Positions 47,834 through 58,235 of a stretch of 64,000 nt of DNA are shown piece by piece. Each line of letters opens with the position of its first letter. Position 1 is the stretch's first letter. Source of the stretch: Oenanthe sinensis. Taxonomy: Eukaryota > Streptophyta > Magnoliopsida > Apiales > Apiaceae. Both the position numbers and the translations under genes were made by a program. Under the pieces are notes generated by a model. That model made no database searches. It was not told the DNA's origin and saw only the letters and a program-made list of their open reading frames with translations. Location of the stretch: assembly GCA_028671895.1 (NCBI GenBank), contig CM053796.1, positions 30,564,860 through 30,628,859 on the forward strand. Reading direction: 5' to 3'.

Positions 47834-50323
47834 ATGGGTCAAAGAGAAACAGGAGTTAAGATTCCAGTTCTAGAGAAAGATGAATATTTTCCCTGGAAAG
47901 TAAAAATGCACTTGCATCTGCTATCTATTGATCCTTCCTATGTTCATTGCATAGAGAAAGGTCCACATGTGCCTATGAAAATAGTTACAAGTGTAAATGC
48001 AGACGGTACTCAAGCACCAGACAAACTCATTCCTAAATCTGTGAGTGAGTATACAGATGAAGATGAAAAGGAAGTACACAAGGACAAAAAGGCCATGAAT
48101 ATTTTGTTTAATGGTCTTGACAAGGACATGTTTGACAATGTCATCAGTTGTACAACCTCCAAAGAAGTCTGGGACACTCTTCAAACCCTCTGTGAAGGTA
48201 CTGAGCAAGTAAGAAAGAACAAGATGCAACTCTTGATTCAAAAGTATGAGGCCTTTCACTTCAAGGGTGGTGAAACAATAAATGATACATATAGTAGGTT
48301 TCAAAAGCTGTTGAATGAGCTTAAACTATATGGAAGAGTTTATGCTGTTGAGGACACCAACCTCAAATTCTTGAGGTCCCTACCCAAAGAATGGAAACCA
48401 ATGACTGTCTCTATAAGGCAATCTCCTGACTTTAAAGATTATACCTTGGACAAGCTGTATGGCATCTTGAAAACCTATGAGTTGGAGCTACAGCAAGATG
48501 AGGAAATTGAGAAAAGTCAGAAGAGAGAAAAGTCCATTGCTTTGATGGTCAAGGAAAAGCAAGTTGCAGAAACAGATGAAGATGCTGATTTCAAAGAAGG
48601 GAAGAAAGAAGGTCATGGCAATGGTGCAAATTATGTTAGATATGATGAATCTTCTACTGGTAAAGGAAAAGAACTTTGTGATAGTGATGAGTCACTCATC
48701 AAAGATGAAATGGATGAAATAGATGAGCATTTAGCTTTTCTATCAAGAAAATTTTCCAAACTCAAGTTCAAAAGGAATCCAATGCAAAGGCCTGGATCAC
48801 AGTTCAGGAGAGACACTCAACAAGGCAAAAATCTTGTTGACAGAACTCAATTCAGATGCTTTAACTGTGGATTGGCTGGTCACTTTTCAAGTGAATGCAG
48901 AAAGCCCAAAGTTGAAAAGAGGTCAAAGTCTAGTGATGGTGTTGACTATAAAAAGAAGTACTTTGACTTGCTCAAACAAAGAGAGAAGGCTTTTGTGACA
49001 GAAGAAAAGGACTGGGCTGCTGAGGAGGATTCTGAAGAAGAAGAAGAACACATCAATCTTGCACTAATGGCCAATCAAAATGACCAGGAAGCTAGTTCAT
49101 CTAGCAATCAGGTAATTTCTACAAATCTATCTGAGTTGTCCAAAGATGAATGCAATATTACAATTAATGAAATGTCTAATGAATTGTATAATTTGCATGT
49201 TACTCTTAAGTCTTTGAACAAAGAGAACACTAGGCTCAAATTAACATTAGAAACTCTCACTGAAAGAAACAATTTCTTAGAGAGTGAGCTAGTGCAATTG
49301 GACAGACTCAAGATGGAAAACAAAGATGCTAGAAATGAACTAGTTGACAGTAAAAAGGAAATAGAGAAGTTAAAAGAAAAATTAGAGGATGAACTAAGAA
49401 CCATTGACAAGTGGAACAGGTCAAGTAAAGCCAGTAAGAAGATGAATGACATTCATGGAACAAACTCTTTCACCATGTTGTCTGAAACTCTTGAGAAAAT
49501 AGCCATTGATGAAGATCAATCTTTAGAAAAGAAGCAATCGATTGATAACTCTGAATCAACTGATAAGAATTATCCATCGATTGATAATGCTATTTCAACG
49601 GATAATTATCCATCGATTGAGAAGTCATCAACTGCTAAGAAATGTGATATTAAAACTAAGTTTAACAGACCTATTAAATTTGTCAAAGAAAGTAGCTCCT
49701 CTGAAGCTAAAATCGAAGTTGAAAAGGCTAATATAGGATTCTTATCTAAAAATTAGTTGAAAGAGAAATTGGAAAAGATAGAACCTAATATTCAGCCAAA
49801 TGAAAAGAAGAAGAAAAATAGAAATGGTAAAGTAGGTATAAACAAGCACAACAACTACACACCTGACAAATATGCTCCTAGGAAAGTTTGTGCTAAGTGT
49901 GGTAGTAAAAATCATTTATCTGTGCAATGTAAACTCACCATGCCTACAACAACAAATGTACCTGCTATACCCAACATGCATACCAGTTCTGTTTTTCCTC
50001 ATTCAGTTGATTCTCATGCTGTTCATGCTCAGTATGCATCAATGCCTTATATGTTTAATCCATATCTTGCATTTGCCAATATGAATATGCCTGCTATGCC
50101 ATGGAATATGCTTAACAGTCTTCATGCACCAAATTTTTTCAACTCTGCAAGCATGAGCATTCCAAATATTAGCACTGAGAATTCTGAGGTAGGGAGACCA
50201 ACACCTAAGGTTGAAGTGGAAGTAAAACCACCCAAACCAAAGGTACAAAAATTGGAAACCAAGCCAAAGATAACAACTAATAAGAAAGGACCCAAGGCAA
50301 CTTGGGTACCAAAATCAACTTGA
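47834..50323 (+). CDS. Gag of element B, with one in-frame TAG
   Basis: I place the start at ATG 47834 (MGQRETGVKIPVLEKDEYF), since upstream codons are LTR and PBS. The structural Gag region precedes zinc knuckle CFNCGLAGHFSSEC (about 48858). A coiled-coil-like segment follows at about 49170-49400 (LKSLNKENTRLK.. ERNNFLESEL), then a region rich in Ser-(I/T)-Asp repeats (49530-49630), and the second knuckle CAKCGSKNHLSVQC (about 49890). A TAG at 49754-49756 splits the frame just before a conserved LKEKL; the same codon is TAG in element E, so it may be a shared feature rather than decay. The frame ends at TGA 50321-50323, and pol follows in another frame beside an acceptor-like TGACTGTGTGCAGGG. 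How Gag and Pol are expressed together is not resolved. Confidence 0.9.
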
Positions 50324-53300
50324 TTTGTTTTGACTGTGTGCAGGGAAAGAGAAGAAATCTTTGGTACTTGGACAGTGGATGTTCAAGACACATGACTGGA
50401 GATAAATCCCTGCTCACAAAGTTTGAGGAGAAAGCTGGCCCTGGAGTAACTTTTGGAGATGACAGCAAAGGGCACACCATGGGATATGGCTTGATTTCAA
50501 GAGAGAATGTCATCATTGAACCTGTTGCATTAGTTGATGGCTTAAGACATAACTTGTTAAGCATAAGTCAACTATGTGACAATGGAAATAAAGTCTGTTT
50601 CACAACAGAAACATGCATAATTTCCAACAAGGTAGATGGAAGCCTGGTCATGACTGGGAATAGAAAAGGGAATGTGTACATAGCTGACTTCAACTCAACA
50701 AATGCAGAATCAATGACTTGTCTTCTCTCTAAGGCAAGTACAAATGAAAGTTGGCTGTGGCATAAGAAATTAGCTCACTTGAATTTCAAAGCCATGAATC
50801 TCTTGGTTAAGAAAAATCAAGTGAGAGGCTTACCACAAATGGAATTTGTCAAGGATGGACTTTGTGATGCTTGTCAGAAAGGAAAACAGAGGAAGGCATC
50901 ATTTAAGTCGAAATTGGAATCTTCAATTGAAAAGCCACTTGAGTTATTACATATGGATTTGTTTGGTCCTGTAAATATTATGTCTATTGCAAAGAAGAGG
51001 TATGCTCTAGTCATTGTGGATGATTTTTCAAGATTCTCATGGACTTATTTTCTACATTCAAAGGATGAAGCTAGTCATCTCATCATCAAGCACATAAGAG
51101 AAAATGAGAAAAATCTTGAATTGGATGTAAAGAAGATAAGGAGTGACAATGGAACAGAATTCAAAAATTCCACAATGAAAGAGTTCTGTGAATCAAAAGG
51201 AATCATACACACATTCTCTGCACCCAGAACACCTCAACAAAATGGGGTAGTTGAAAGGAAAAATAGGACATTGATTGAAGCTGCTAGAACCATGTTGGAA
51301 GATGCCAAACTCCCAACATACTTCTGGGCTGAGGCCATAAACACAGCATGTTTTACTCAAAACATCTCCCTAGTAAATAAAGCTCAAGGGAAGACTCCTT
51401 ATCAATTGATCAAGAAAGACAAAAAGCCAAAGGTGGGATTTCTTCATGTCTTTGGCTGCAAGTGTTATGTACTAAGAAATCAAGGTGAAAATCTAGGAAA
51501 ATTTGAAGCCAAGGCTGATGAAGCTATATTTATTGGGTATGCACTATCAGGTGTAGCCTATAGAATCTACAATCTCAGACTACACATTGTTATGGAATCT
51601 GTACATGTAGTATTTGATGATAAAAAGATTCAAGGCTTGTTTGATGAAGGAAATCATGACACACTGCATTTTGAGAATGAATCAAATGATGTAAATGACG
51701 ATGAAGAGGCAGAAATTATAAAACCTCAAGTGTTCAGAAACCCAATATCAGTTGATGTTACTGCATCAATGAATAATTTATCAGTTGACAGAAATCCATC
51801 AACTGATAATGCATCAACTGATAACTCCTCAACGGATAATCAACAATCTACATCAAGGGTATCCACTTCAGGGGGAGGGTTTCAGAATCATTCTACAAAT
51901 TCAGATCACTTTGAGTTCAATACAAATGATCATGAAGCTTCATCATCAAGGCAAAATTTGTATCCTCAAAGAAAATGGACAAGAAGCCATCCATTTGAAC
52001 TAATTATTGGAAATGCAGAAGATGGTGTCAAGACAAGAAGTGCTACTCAAAATGAGTGTCTGTATAGCAGTTTTCTATCTCAAGAAGAACCCAAAAGAAT
52101 TGAAGAGGCTCTCATGGATCCTGATTGGGTGTTGGCTATGCAAGAAGAACTGAATCAGTTTGAAAGAAATAAAGTATGGAAGCTGGTGCCCAGACCAAAA
52201 GACAGATCAGTAATTGGTACAAAATGGGTATTCAGAAACAAAATGGATGAAACTGGTATTGTGACTAGGAATAAAGCAAGGCTTGTAGCAAATGGTTATT
52301 CACAAGAAGAAGGAATTGATTTTGATGAAACTTTTGCACCAGTTGCAAGGTTAGAAGCAATTAGAATCTTTCTGGCCTATGCTGCACATGTTAATTTCAA
52401 AGTCTACCAGATGGATGTGAAAAGTGCATTTTTGAATGGAGTACTAGAAGAGGAAGTCTATGTGGAACAACCTCCTGGCTTTGAAGATCTAAAATTTCCT
52501 AACTCTGTCTACTTTTTACTCAAAGCACTTTATGGCTTGAAGCAAGCACCAAGGGCCTGGTATGACACTCTATCTCAGTTTCTCATTGAGAATAATTTCA
52601 CAAGAGGTACTGTTGATAAAACTCTATTCAGTAGACATGTTAATGGCTCTATCATTCTTGTACAAATTTATGTGGATGACATTATTTTTGGATCAACAAA
52701 TGAGGAACTTTGCAAGAAGTTTGCCAAACTAATGCAGAGTAAATATGAAATGAGCATGATGGGAGAGCTTACCTACTTTCTTGGGTTACAAGTCAAACAG
52801 GTTAAGGATGGTATTTTTATAAATCAAACAAAGTACATTCATGATTTGTTAAAGAAATTTGAGTTAAGTGAATGTTCTTCTGCAAAAACTCCCATGGCCA
52901 CTGCCACTAAACTTGAATTAAATACCAAAGAAGCTAAGGTGGATATTTCAAGTTATAGAGGCATGGTAGGCTCACTTTTATATTTAACTGCTAGTAGGCC
53001 AGATATAATGTTCTCTACATGCTTATGTGCTAGATTTCAGGCTGATCCTAGAGAATCTCATTTAGTAGCTATTAAAAGAATTTTCAAATATCTTAAGGGT
53101 ACATCAAATTTAGGTATTTGGTATCCTAGAGATTCTGGTTTCAATCTAATAGGCTACTCAGATGCTGATTATGCAGGTTGCAAAATAGACAGGAAAAGTA
53201 CTACAGGCACCTGTCAATTTCTGGGAAATAAACTTGTGTCATGGTTTAGCAAAAAGCAACACTCAGTATCAACTTCAACTGCAGAAGCTGAGTACATTGC

Positions 53301-53619
53301 TGCTGGAAGTTGCTGTGCACAAATTTTATGGATGAGGAATCAACTATTTGACTATGGGTTCAACTTGAACAAAATTCCCATCTTCTGTGACAATACAAGT
53401 GCCATTGCAATAACGGAAAATCCTGTGCAACATTCCAGAACTAAACACATTGACATTAGGTATCATTTCATTAGGGAACATGTAATGAATGGTACAGTTG
53501 AATTACATTTTGTCCCTAGTGAACAACAACTTGCAGACATATTTACCAAACCTCTAGATGAATCTACTTTTAATAGATTAGTCTGTGAGTTAGGTATGCT
53601 TAATTATACTCATGCTTAA
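50302..53619 (+). CDS. Pol polyprotein of element B, intact (protease, integrase, RT, RNase H)
   Basis: An open frame of 1105 codons overlaps the end of gag by 22 bases in a different frame. Protease: WYLDSGCSRHMTG (DSG at about residue 24). GAG-pre-integrase: LWHKKLAHLNFKAM and CDACQKGKQ. Integrase core: HMDLFGPVNI, IVDDFSRFSW, IRSDNGTEFKN and RTPQQNGVVERKN, so the D,D,E set is present. The linker at about 470-540 has STDNASTDNSSTDN-type repeats. RT: KVYQMDVKSAFLNGVLEEE and IYVDDIIFGST (about residue 791). RNase H: DYAGCKIDRKSTTGTCQF and STAEAEYIAAGSCCAQ. It ends LGMLNYTHA. The domain order is that of Ty1/Copia and no lesion is seen. The true N-terminus depends on how it is joined to gag. 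Confidence 0.93.
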   Translation: MGTKINLICFDCVQGKRRNLWYLDSGCSRHMTGDKSLLTKFEEKAGPGVTFGDDSKGHTMGYGLISRENVIIEPVALVDGLRHNLLSISQLCDNGNKVCFTTETCIISNKVDGSLVMTGNRKGNVYIADFNSTNAESMTCLLSKASTNESWLWHKKLAHLNFKAMNLLVKKNQVRGLPQMEFVKDGLCDACQKGKQRKASFKSKLESSIEKPLELLHMDLFGPVNIMSIAKKRYALVIVDDFSRFSWTYFLHSKDEASHLIIKHIRENEKNLELDVKKIRSDNGTEFKNSTMKEFCESKGIIHTFSAPRTPQQNGVVERKNRTLIEAARTMLEDAKLPTYFWAEAINTACFTQNISLVNKAQGKTPYQLIKKDKKPKVGFLHVFGCKCYVLRNQGENLGKFEAKADEAIFIGYALSGVAYRIYNLRLHIVMESVHVVFDDKKIQGLFDEGNHDTLHFENESNDVNDDEEAEIIKPQVFRNPISVDVTASMNNLSVDRNPSTDNASTDNSSTDNQQSTSRVSTSGGGFQNHSTNSDHFEFNTNDHEASSSRQNLYPQRKWTRSHPFELIIGNAEDGVKTRSATQNECLYSSFLSQEEPKRIEEALMDPDWVLAMQEELNQFERNKVWKLVPRPKDRSVIGTKWVFRNKMDETGIVTRNKARLVANGYSQEEGIDFDETFAPVARLEAIRIFLAYAAHVNFKVYQMDVKSAFLNGVLEEEVYVEQPPGFEDLKFPNSVYFLLKALYGLKQAPRAWYDTLSQFLIENNFTRGTVDKTLFSRHVNGSIILVQIYVDDIIFGSTNEELCKKFAKLMQSKYEMSMMGELTYFLGLQVKQVKDGIFINQTKYIHDLLKKFELSECSSAKTPMATATKLELNTKEAKVDISSYRGMVGSLLYLTASRPDIMFSTCLCARFQADPRESHLVAIKRIFKYLKGTSNLGIWYPRDSGFNLIGYSDADYAGCKIDRKSTTGTCQFLGNKLVSWFSKKQHSVSTSTAEAEYIAAGSCCAQILWMRNQLFDYGFNLNKIPIFCDNTSAIAITENPVQHSRTKHIDIRYHFIREHVMNGTVELHFVPSEQQLADIFTKPLDESTFNRLVCELGMLNYTHA

Positions 53620-54143
53620 AATGTCTGTCAAGTTTTGCAGCCATTGTTCACAATTCAATGGATATTTATCTATCGACAGATAATTACCTAAGTAATTGTT
53701 TATCGATGGATAAATCCCATCCTATTTGATCAACAGATAAATGTTATTCCTATCGATGGATATTTATCTATCGACAGTTAATTATCTTGGTAGTTAGTGA
53801 TCGATCGATAAATGATTAATTCTCTATTTTTATCCGTCGATAGTAATAGAATTTCTACAGTTTTATTCATCCGTTGATCAAATTATAGCCGTTGGAGAAT
53901 TACCATCAAGGGTAATAAATTACAGTCTTTTATACATCAACGGTTATCTACTAATTAAAAAGTCATTTCAAGTCTTTTTAATACTAGGAAATATAAATAG
54001 CAGCAACAATTAAAAATTCATTCTTACCTGCTATTTTTTTTTATTCATCTCTGTCTCTCTCTCAAGCTAATTTTATCTAATTCCCACGAGCTCTCACAAA
54101 TTCTTTCAAGTTCACTTTAATTTCTTGAATATCAACTGAAAGA
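53620..54143 (+). promoter_or_regulatory. Pol-ORF3 spacer of element B with motif cluster and probable internal promoter
   Basis: Bases 53655-53890 hold about ten TATCGATGGATA / TATCGACAGATAA-type sites, the same motif family as the LTR. Downstream, TATAAATA at 53992-53999 is followed by a pyrimidine-rich stretch (54030-54065, TCTCTGTCTCTCTCTC) and then the ORF3 ATG at 54144. This is the layout of a plant core promoter with a leader of about 110 bases. A spliced subgenomic RNA is the alternative way to express ORF3. Confidence 0.55.
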
Positions 54144-57100
54144 ATGGCACCACAAAAGAAGATCGTCTCTTCCACTGGGTTCACCTATGAACAGAACAAC
54201 TTCACAGCATGTCTAACGGTGAATGATGCTCCTGTGGACTTTCATCCATTGATGCGATTCCTAGGAGATTGCAAAGTTTCCAAAGCTCTCAGCGAAGCAC
54301 CAACAATCGTGTGTTCCTTTGTTGAAGAACTGTGGACCTCTGCAGAGATTTCATCAGATGGGAAGGTAATTTCTTATTCTTGCAAAGGTAATACCTATAC
54401 AATAAATAGTACTTCATTATCTGAATGTTTAGGATTGCCTGCAAATAATTGTGATAAGCCCCCAACTGAAGAAGAAATTAGGGACATGTTAGAATCCGTT
54501 AATTATGCAAATGCTGAAACTGGATTAGGAGAAGTTGTTAGGAAGAATCTTAGAAAAGAATGGAGTTATTTCTTTGATGCCATAATTAAAGTATTTTCTG
54601 GAAAAATAAGTAATTTTGATGCAATTACAATAAGTATGCAAGAAATTGCTTATTCTGTCCTATTTGATAAATATTTTAATTTTGGCACATTACTCCTAAA
54701 TGAATTGACTGCCAAATTAGGACCCAAGTCATCTAGGAAACATAATATCTACTTTGCAAGATTTTTCATGATGATTATTAATGCCTCTGTTGGAGAATAT
54801 GAAATAAGTGCAGATATGGAGTCCTTGGAGCCATGGCTGCAAAACAAGAGGGTCTTCAAGGATCTTGTGAGAATCAACTTACACCCTAAGTTGTGCCTCA
54901 TTTATCCTCCTCTTGTGCAGGTATATCTTCAAAATCTCAATCTTTTACATTCTTCTTCAAAATATCAAATTTCTTTGCCTTCTGCAACAATGGAGGGAGA
55001 TGGAAATGCCCCCATTCCTCCTACCCAAGTTGCACAACCTTCAAAACCCAAGTCTAATCAAACCACCTCAGTAGTTTCTCAAAAGACTACTGTTGTAAGA
55101 AGTAAGAAAAGAAAAATCACTGAGGGGAGAGTGAAGGTGGTTGATAAGGGTGAGGGAACTGGCCAACATCAAGAAAGCCAGAAGGATAAGGAGAGTGAGA
55201 TTGAGAGGAACCAGCCAGCCTCCAGTCCAATCTCCCAACAGATTGAGGCTGTAGTAAAGGACTTGAACACATCCCTAGTTGCATCTTCTCAAAAAGATGT
55301 AACTATTGAAAAGAGGTCTCAACCAGGACCATCAGATGGGGATAAGGGTCACCAAATAATACAACCATACAAAAGAAGAAAGAAGGTTACAAATACTGCA
55401 CAGGGCACACACACACTTGCAAAGCCAAATGAAAATTTGGTGGAGCCTTCCGTTTCTTCTTTTGATGTGTCTCAGAATCTTCCTGAGGCACAGCCCCATT
55501 CTTTATCTGAATTTTCTTCTCAATCTCCCTCAAAAACTATTTCTTCAGAAACAGTGTTGATTGACAACTTCATTGTTTCAAATTCACCCTCTTTGCAACT
55601 CAGGGTGGAGCCAACACTCTCACCTGCATCACCAAATAAGGTTAACACCTTGGTTGATCAGGCAAATACTGTTAGTTCTCTCCAGTCAATGGATATTCTG
55701 CAATCAACTGATAACTTCCAACATCCATTGACTAGTTCACTATCATCGATGGATATCCTTACATCCATCGACGAGCTCCCATCAACGGATATTCATCCAT
55801 CGATGGATACTTCTTATCCATCGATTGATCCCTTAATGTCAATTCATGAATCATCCATTGAAACACTTCAAGTGGCCAATACCCTATTAGGATTGAGTGG
55901 AGTGGGTGAGGTGTGTGAGAGGCAAGGTTTGCATACCTTGGCAAAAGGAGAGTGTGTGACTGAGGGGCCCTCAAATTCTTCTGAGGTGGCAAAAGGAGAG
56001 GGTGTGAGAAAAGAGAGTCCCACCTTAGCAGCTGATGAAAAAGGAGAGGAAAGTAAGGGAGAGGTGAGAATCCAGGATGAGATCCTGATGCAAGAAAAGA
56101 GAGAAGAGAGTGAGAGAGAAAAGAATAGAGAGAAACCAATTTCACCATCTCATGAAGCATCAACTTCTAAAACTGAGCAGATTGAAGCAGGACTCACCCA
56201 GAAGTTGGGGCTGGAGTCAGGGGGAGCTGTAGACTATGAAGTCCCTGCAGGAGGTGCAGAAGTCAACTTGGAGGTGGAGGATGAAATTGATGTAAATCTT
56301 GATGCTTCAACCTTTCAACATGAAGATCCTCATTATCAGGAACTAGCAGCAGCATCTAATCAAATAGCTGAGCAAATGCTGGGTTTAGTGCAGACAGAAG
56401 AGCAATTCAGGAGTGGGAAAGAGTTTTTGGCCAGTCAACCTGATGATATATCCCACATGAATCCTGAAGATTTTGATGACAATTCTGATGATGACCTTCT
56501 AGATCCACAAGTGGCTAGTGATGAAACTAATTTGGCTGAAACAGAAAGGGCCATTATTTCTCTTTACAGAAGGTCCATGGCTGAAGTAGATGTGGTGGAT
56601 CCCCTGCACAGGAGAATTCTGAACTTTTACAGGGATAATTTGAAGATCCAGAAAATGCATGTCACAAGCTCCAAGTATGAATTGAAGAAAATAATAGAAG
56701 ACATTGACAGCTCAAGGATGCATTTTGACACCACCATTGACTCCAGACTCAGCCTCACAATGCTGACTAGAATCAAGCAAAGGTTGGACACTGAGTTTTC
56801 AGCAAAGGACAAAGTAATGGAATTGGAGAAAAGAGTAACCTCCATGGAACTTAGCATGCAGCAAATTTTGAAGAATCAAGTCACTCAAATCAATCTTCTG
56901 GGTAAACTCTTAGAGACTCCCATACTCTCTCAGTCAGTAGCACAAGTGCCAGTTGCTGATAACAAAAAGGGGGAGAAGCAAGAAGCTGATGCATTGGAGA
57001 AAGCAAGTGGTACTGAAGATGTGGTAAAGACTACAGATCCCAAGAAGGAGTTGGCTCAAGACATAGTAAGGAAATTTGATGCAATTGCTAGCAAATTCAA

Positions 57101-58055
57101 AGAAACAAGTACCAGCAGCTCACAACCTGGTGACAGGAAAGGAAAGGGAAAGCTAATTGAAGATGATAAAAAGAAAGCTGTCACAGGTGGAGGGGAAAGT
57201 GAAAAATTATTGAGCAAAGCCATAGCAGTTGGCATAAAAGAAAAGGAGCAACAAGAAAGAAGACAAGAAGAATTAGCCATTCAATTGCAAAGGGAATATG
57301 ATGAAGAGGATAGGCTAATAAGAGAAGCCAGAAGAAAAGAAGGTGAAAGGAGGCCAAGGATGAAGCAAAGAGCAAACAAGCCCAAAGATGCACCAAAATC
57401 ATCTGGAGTTAAAAGACCATTAGCTGATGAAGACAAGGAGAAGAAGCCAAAACAAGTCAAGACTGAAGGTCAAGCTTCTGGGAGTAATCAAGCCAAAGAA
57501 ATAGAGGTGTTCAAACATAAATCTGAAAACTTTGTGCCAATCAAAGCTGAGGGAATGATTGCAGCAAAAGGGCAAAGGAAGAAAGATGTTGATCTTCTTC
57601 ACATTGAGTATGAAGATGGATCACACTCAACCTTCACATTCAACCAAGTTTTGGATCAAGGATATGGCATCTTGAGGAAGATCTACACTATGCTCAACAG
57701 GAAGTATTATCTAACTGAAGAGCTAGGAAAGGCCATCCTTGAAAGAATGAAGAAGATAAGGGAGGCACCTGTTCAAGAAGAAAGGGATGACAGAATAAAG
57801 ATCTGGAATCCTGAAGGAAGAAAAGTGCTTCATGAGCCCTTCTACTTGATGATATACAAGGACAGGGAAGGCAGAGAAAAATGCATTGATATTTGTCAAG
57901 AAATAGACAAACTTCCAAATCTGGAATTAAATCATCTGGCAAGTCAATTGGACTACAGGATTGAAGATGAGAAGATATTGAAGGGAACCCTCTACAGGAA
58001 GATGAAGGAGAATGAAGACAAGATGAATGAGTCAAGGGGAAGAAGGAGAAGATAG
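54144..58055 (+). CDS. ORF3 of element B, 1303-residue protein of unknown function
   Basis: Starts at ATG in a strong plant context (GAAAGAATGGCACC). Residues about 25-265 form a conserved N-terminal domain shared with A ORF3 (LRKEWSYFFDAIIKVFSG.. NFDAIT). Residues about 270-420 are Ser/Thr/Lys-rich with nuclear-signal-like RSKKRK and YKRRKK. Residues about 510-575 carry SMDILQSTD, SIDELPSTD-type repeats, the coding form of the element's DNA motif. Then come an acidic segment, a long charged region likely to be coiled coil (about 1030-1085, KEKEQQERRQEELAIQLQRE), a basic stretch (KRPLADEDKEKKPKQVK) and a C-terminal domain (about 1150-1303, HIEYEDGSHSTFTFNQVL). No signal peptide, membrane helix or glycoprotein-like pattern is visible. 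It lies inside the LTR borders, so it belongs to the element. I infer a nuclear or nucleic-acid-binding role, at low certainty. Confidence 0.85.
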   Translation: MAPQKKIVSSTGFTYEQNNFTACLTVNDAPVDFHPLMRFLGDCKVSKALSEAPTIVCSFVEELWTSAEISSDGKVISYSCKGNTYTINSTSLSECLGLPANNCDKPPTEEEIRDMLESVNYANAETGLGEVVRKNLRKEWSYFFDAIIKVFSGKISNFDAITISMQEIAYSVLFDKYFNFGTLLLNELTAKLGPKSSRKHNIYFARFFMMIINASVGEYEISADMESLEPWLQNKRVFKDLVRINLHPKLCLIYPPLVQVYLQNLNLLHSSSKYQISLPSATMEGDGNAPIPPTQVAQPSKPKSNQTTSVVSQKTTVVRSKKRKITEGRVKVVDKGEGTGQHQESQKDKESEIERNQPASSPISQQIEAVVKDLNTSLVASSQKDVTIEKRSQPGPSDGDKGHQIIQPYKRRKKVTNTAQGTHTLAKPNENLVEPSVSSFDVSQNLPEAQPHSLSEFSSQSPSKTISSETVLIDNFIVSNSPSLQLRVEPTLSPASPNKVNTLVDQANTVSSLQSMDILQSTDNFQHPLTSSLSSMDILTSIDELPSTDIHPSMDTSYPSIDPLMSIHESSIETLQVANTLLGLSGVGEVCERQGLHTLAKGECVTEGPSNSSEVAKGEGVRKESPTLAADEKGEESKGEVRIQDEILMQEKREESEREKNREKPISPSHEASTSKTEQIEAGLTQKLGLESGGAVDYEVPAGGAEVNLEVEDEIDVNLDASTFQHEDPHYQELAAASNQIAEQMLGLVQTEEQFRSGKEFLASQPDDISHMNPEDFDDNSDDDLLDPQVASDETNLAETERAIISLYRRSMAEVDVVDPLHRRILNFYRDNLKIQKMHVTSSKYELKKIIEDIDSSRMHFDTTIDSRLSLTMLTRIKQRLDTEFSAKDKVMELEKRVTSMELSMQQILKNQVTQINLLGKLLETPILSQSVAQVPVADNKKGEKQEADALEKASGTEDVVKTTDPKKELAQDIVRKFDAIASKFKETSTSSSQPGDRKGKGKLIEDDKKKAVTGGGESEKLLSKAIAVGIKEKEQQERRQEELAIQLQREYDEEDRLIREARRKEGERRPRMKQRANKPKDAPKSSGVKRPLADEDKEKKPKQVKTEGQASGSNQAKEIEVFKHKSENFVPIKAEGMIAAKGQRKKDVDLLHIEYEDGSHSTFTFNQVLDQGYGILRKIYTMLNRKYYLTEELGKAILERMKKIREAPVQEERDDRIKIWNPEGRKVLHEPFYLMIYKDREGREKCIDICQEIDKLPNLELNHLASQLDYRIEDEKILKGTLYRKMKENEDKMNESRGRRRR

Positions 58056-58221
58056 GAGATTCAACCTCAATCATCAAAATTATCAGAATTCATCTCTGTC
58101 TGGTATCTGATTACTCTGTCTAAAACTTTACTTATCAATATTGTAATTCTTGCTAAGAATGAAAATGTTCAGGAGTTTTGTTATCATCAACAGAAAATTT
58201 ATGCATATTTTAAATATTCAT

Positions 58222-58235
58222 AAATAGGGGGAGAT
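58222..58235 (+). other. Polypurine tract of element B
   Basis: AAATAGGGGGAGAT immediately before the 3' LTR, identical to the tract of element A. Confidence 0.9.

Noticed and set aside
54144..58055. ORF3 of B as a captured host gene or an envelope gene
   Set aside because: It lies between the polypurine tract and pol within exact LTR borders and shares a domain with the ORF3 of element A. No membrane or signal sequence supports an envelope.
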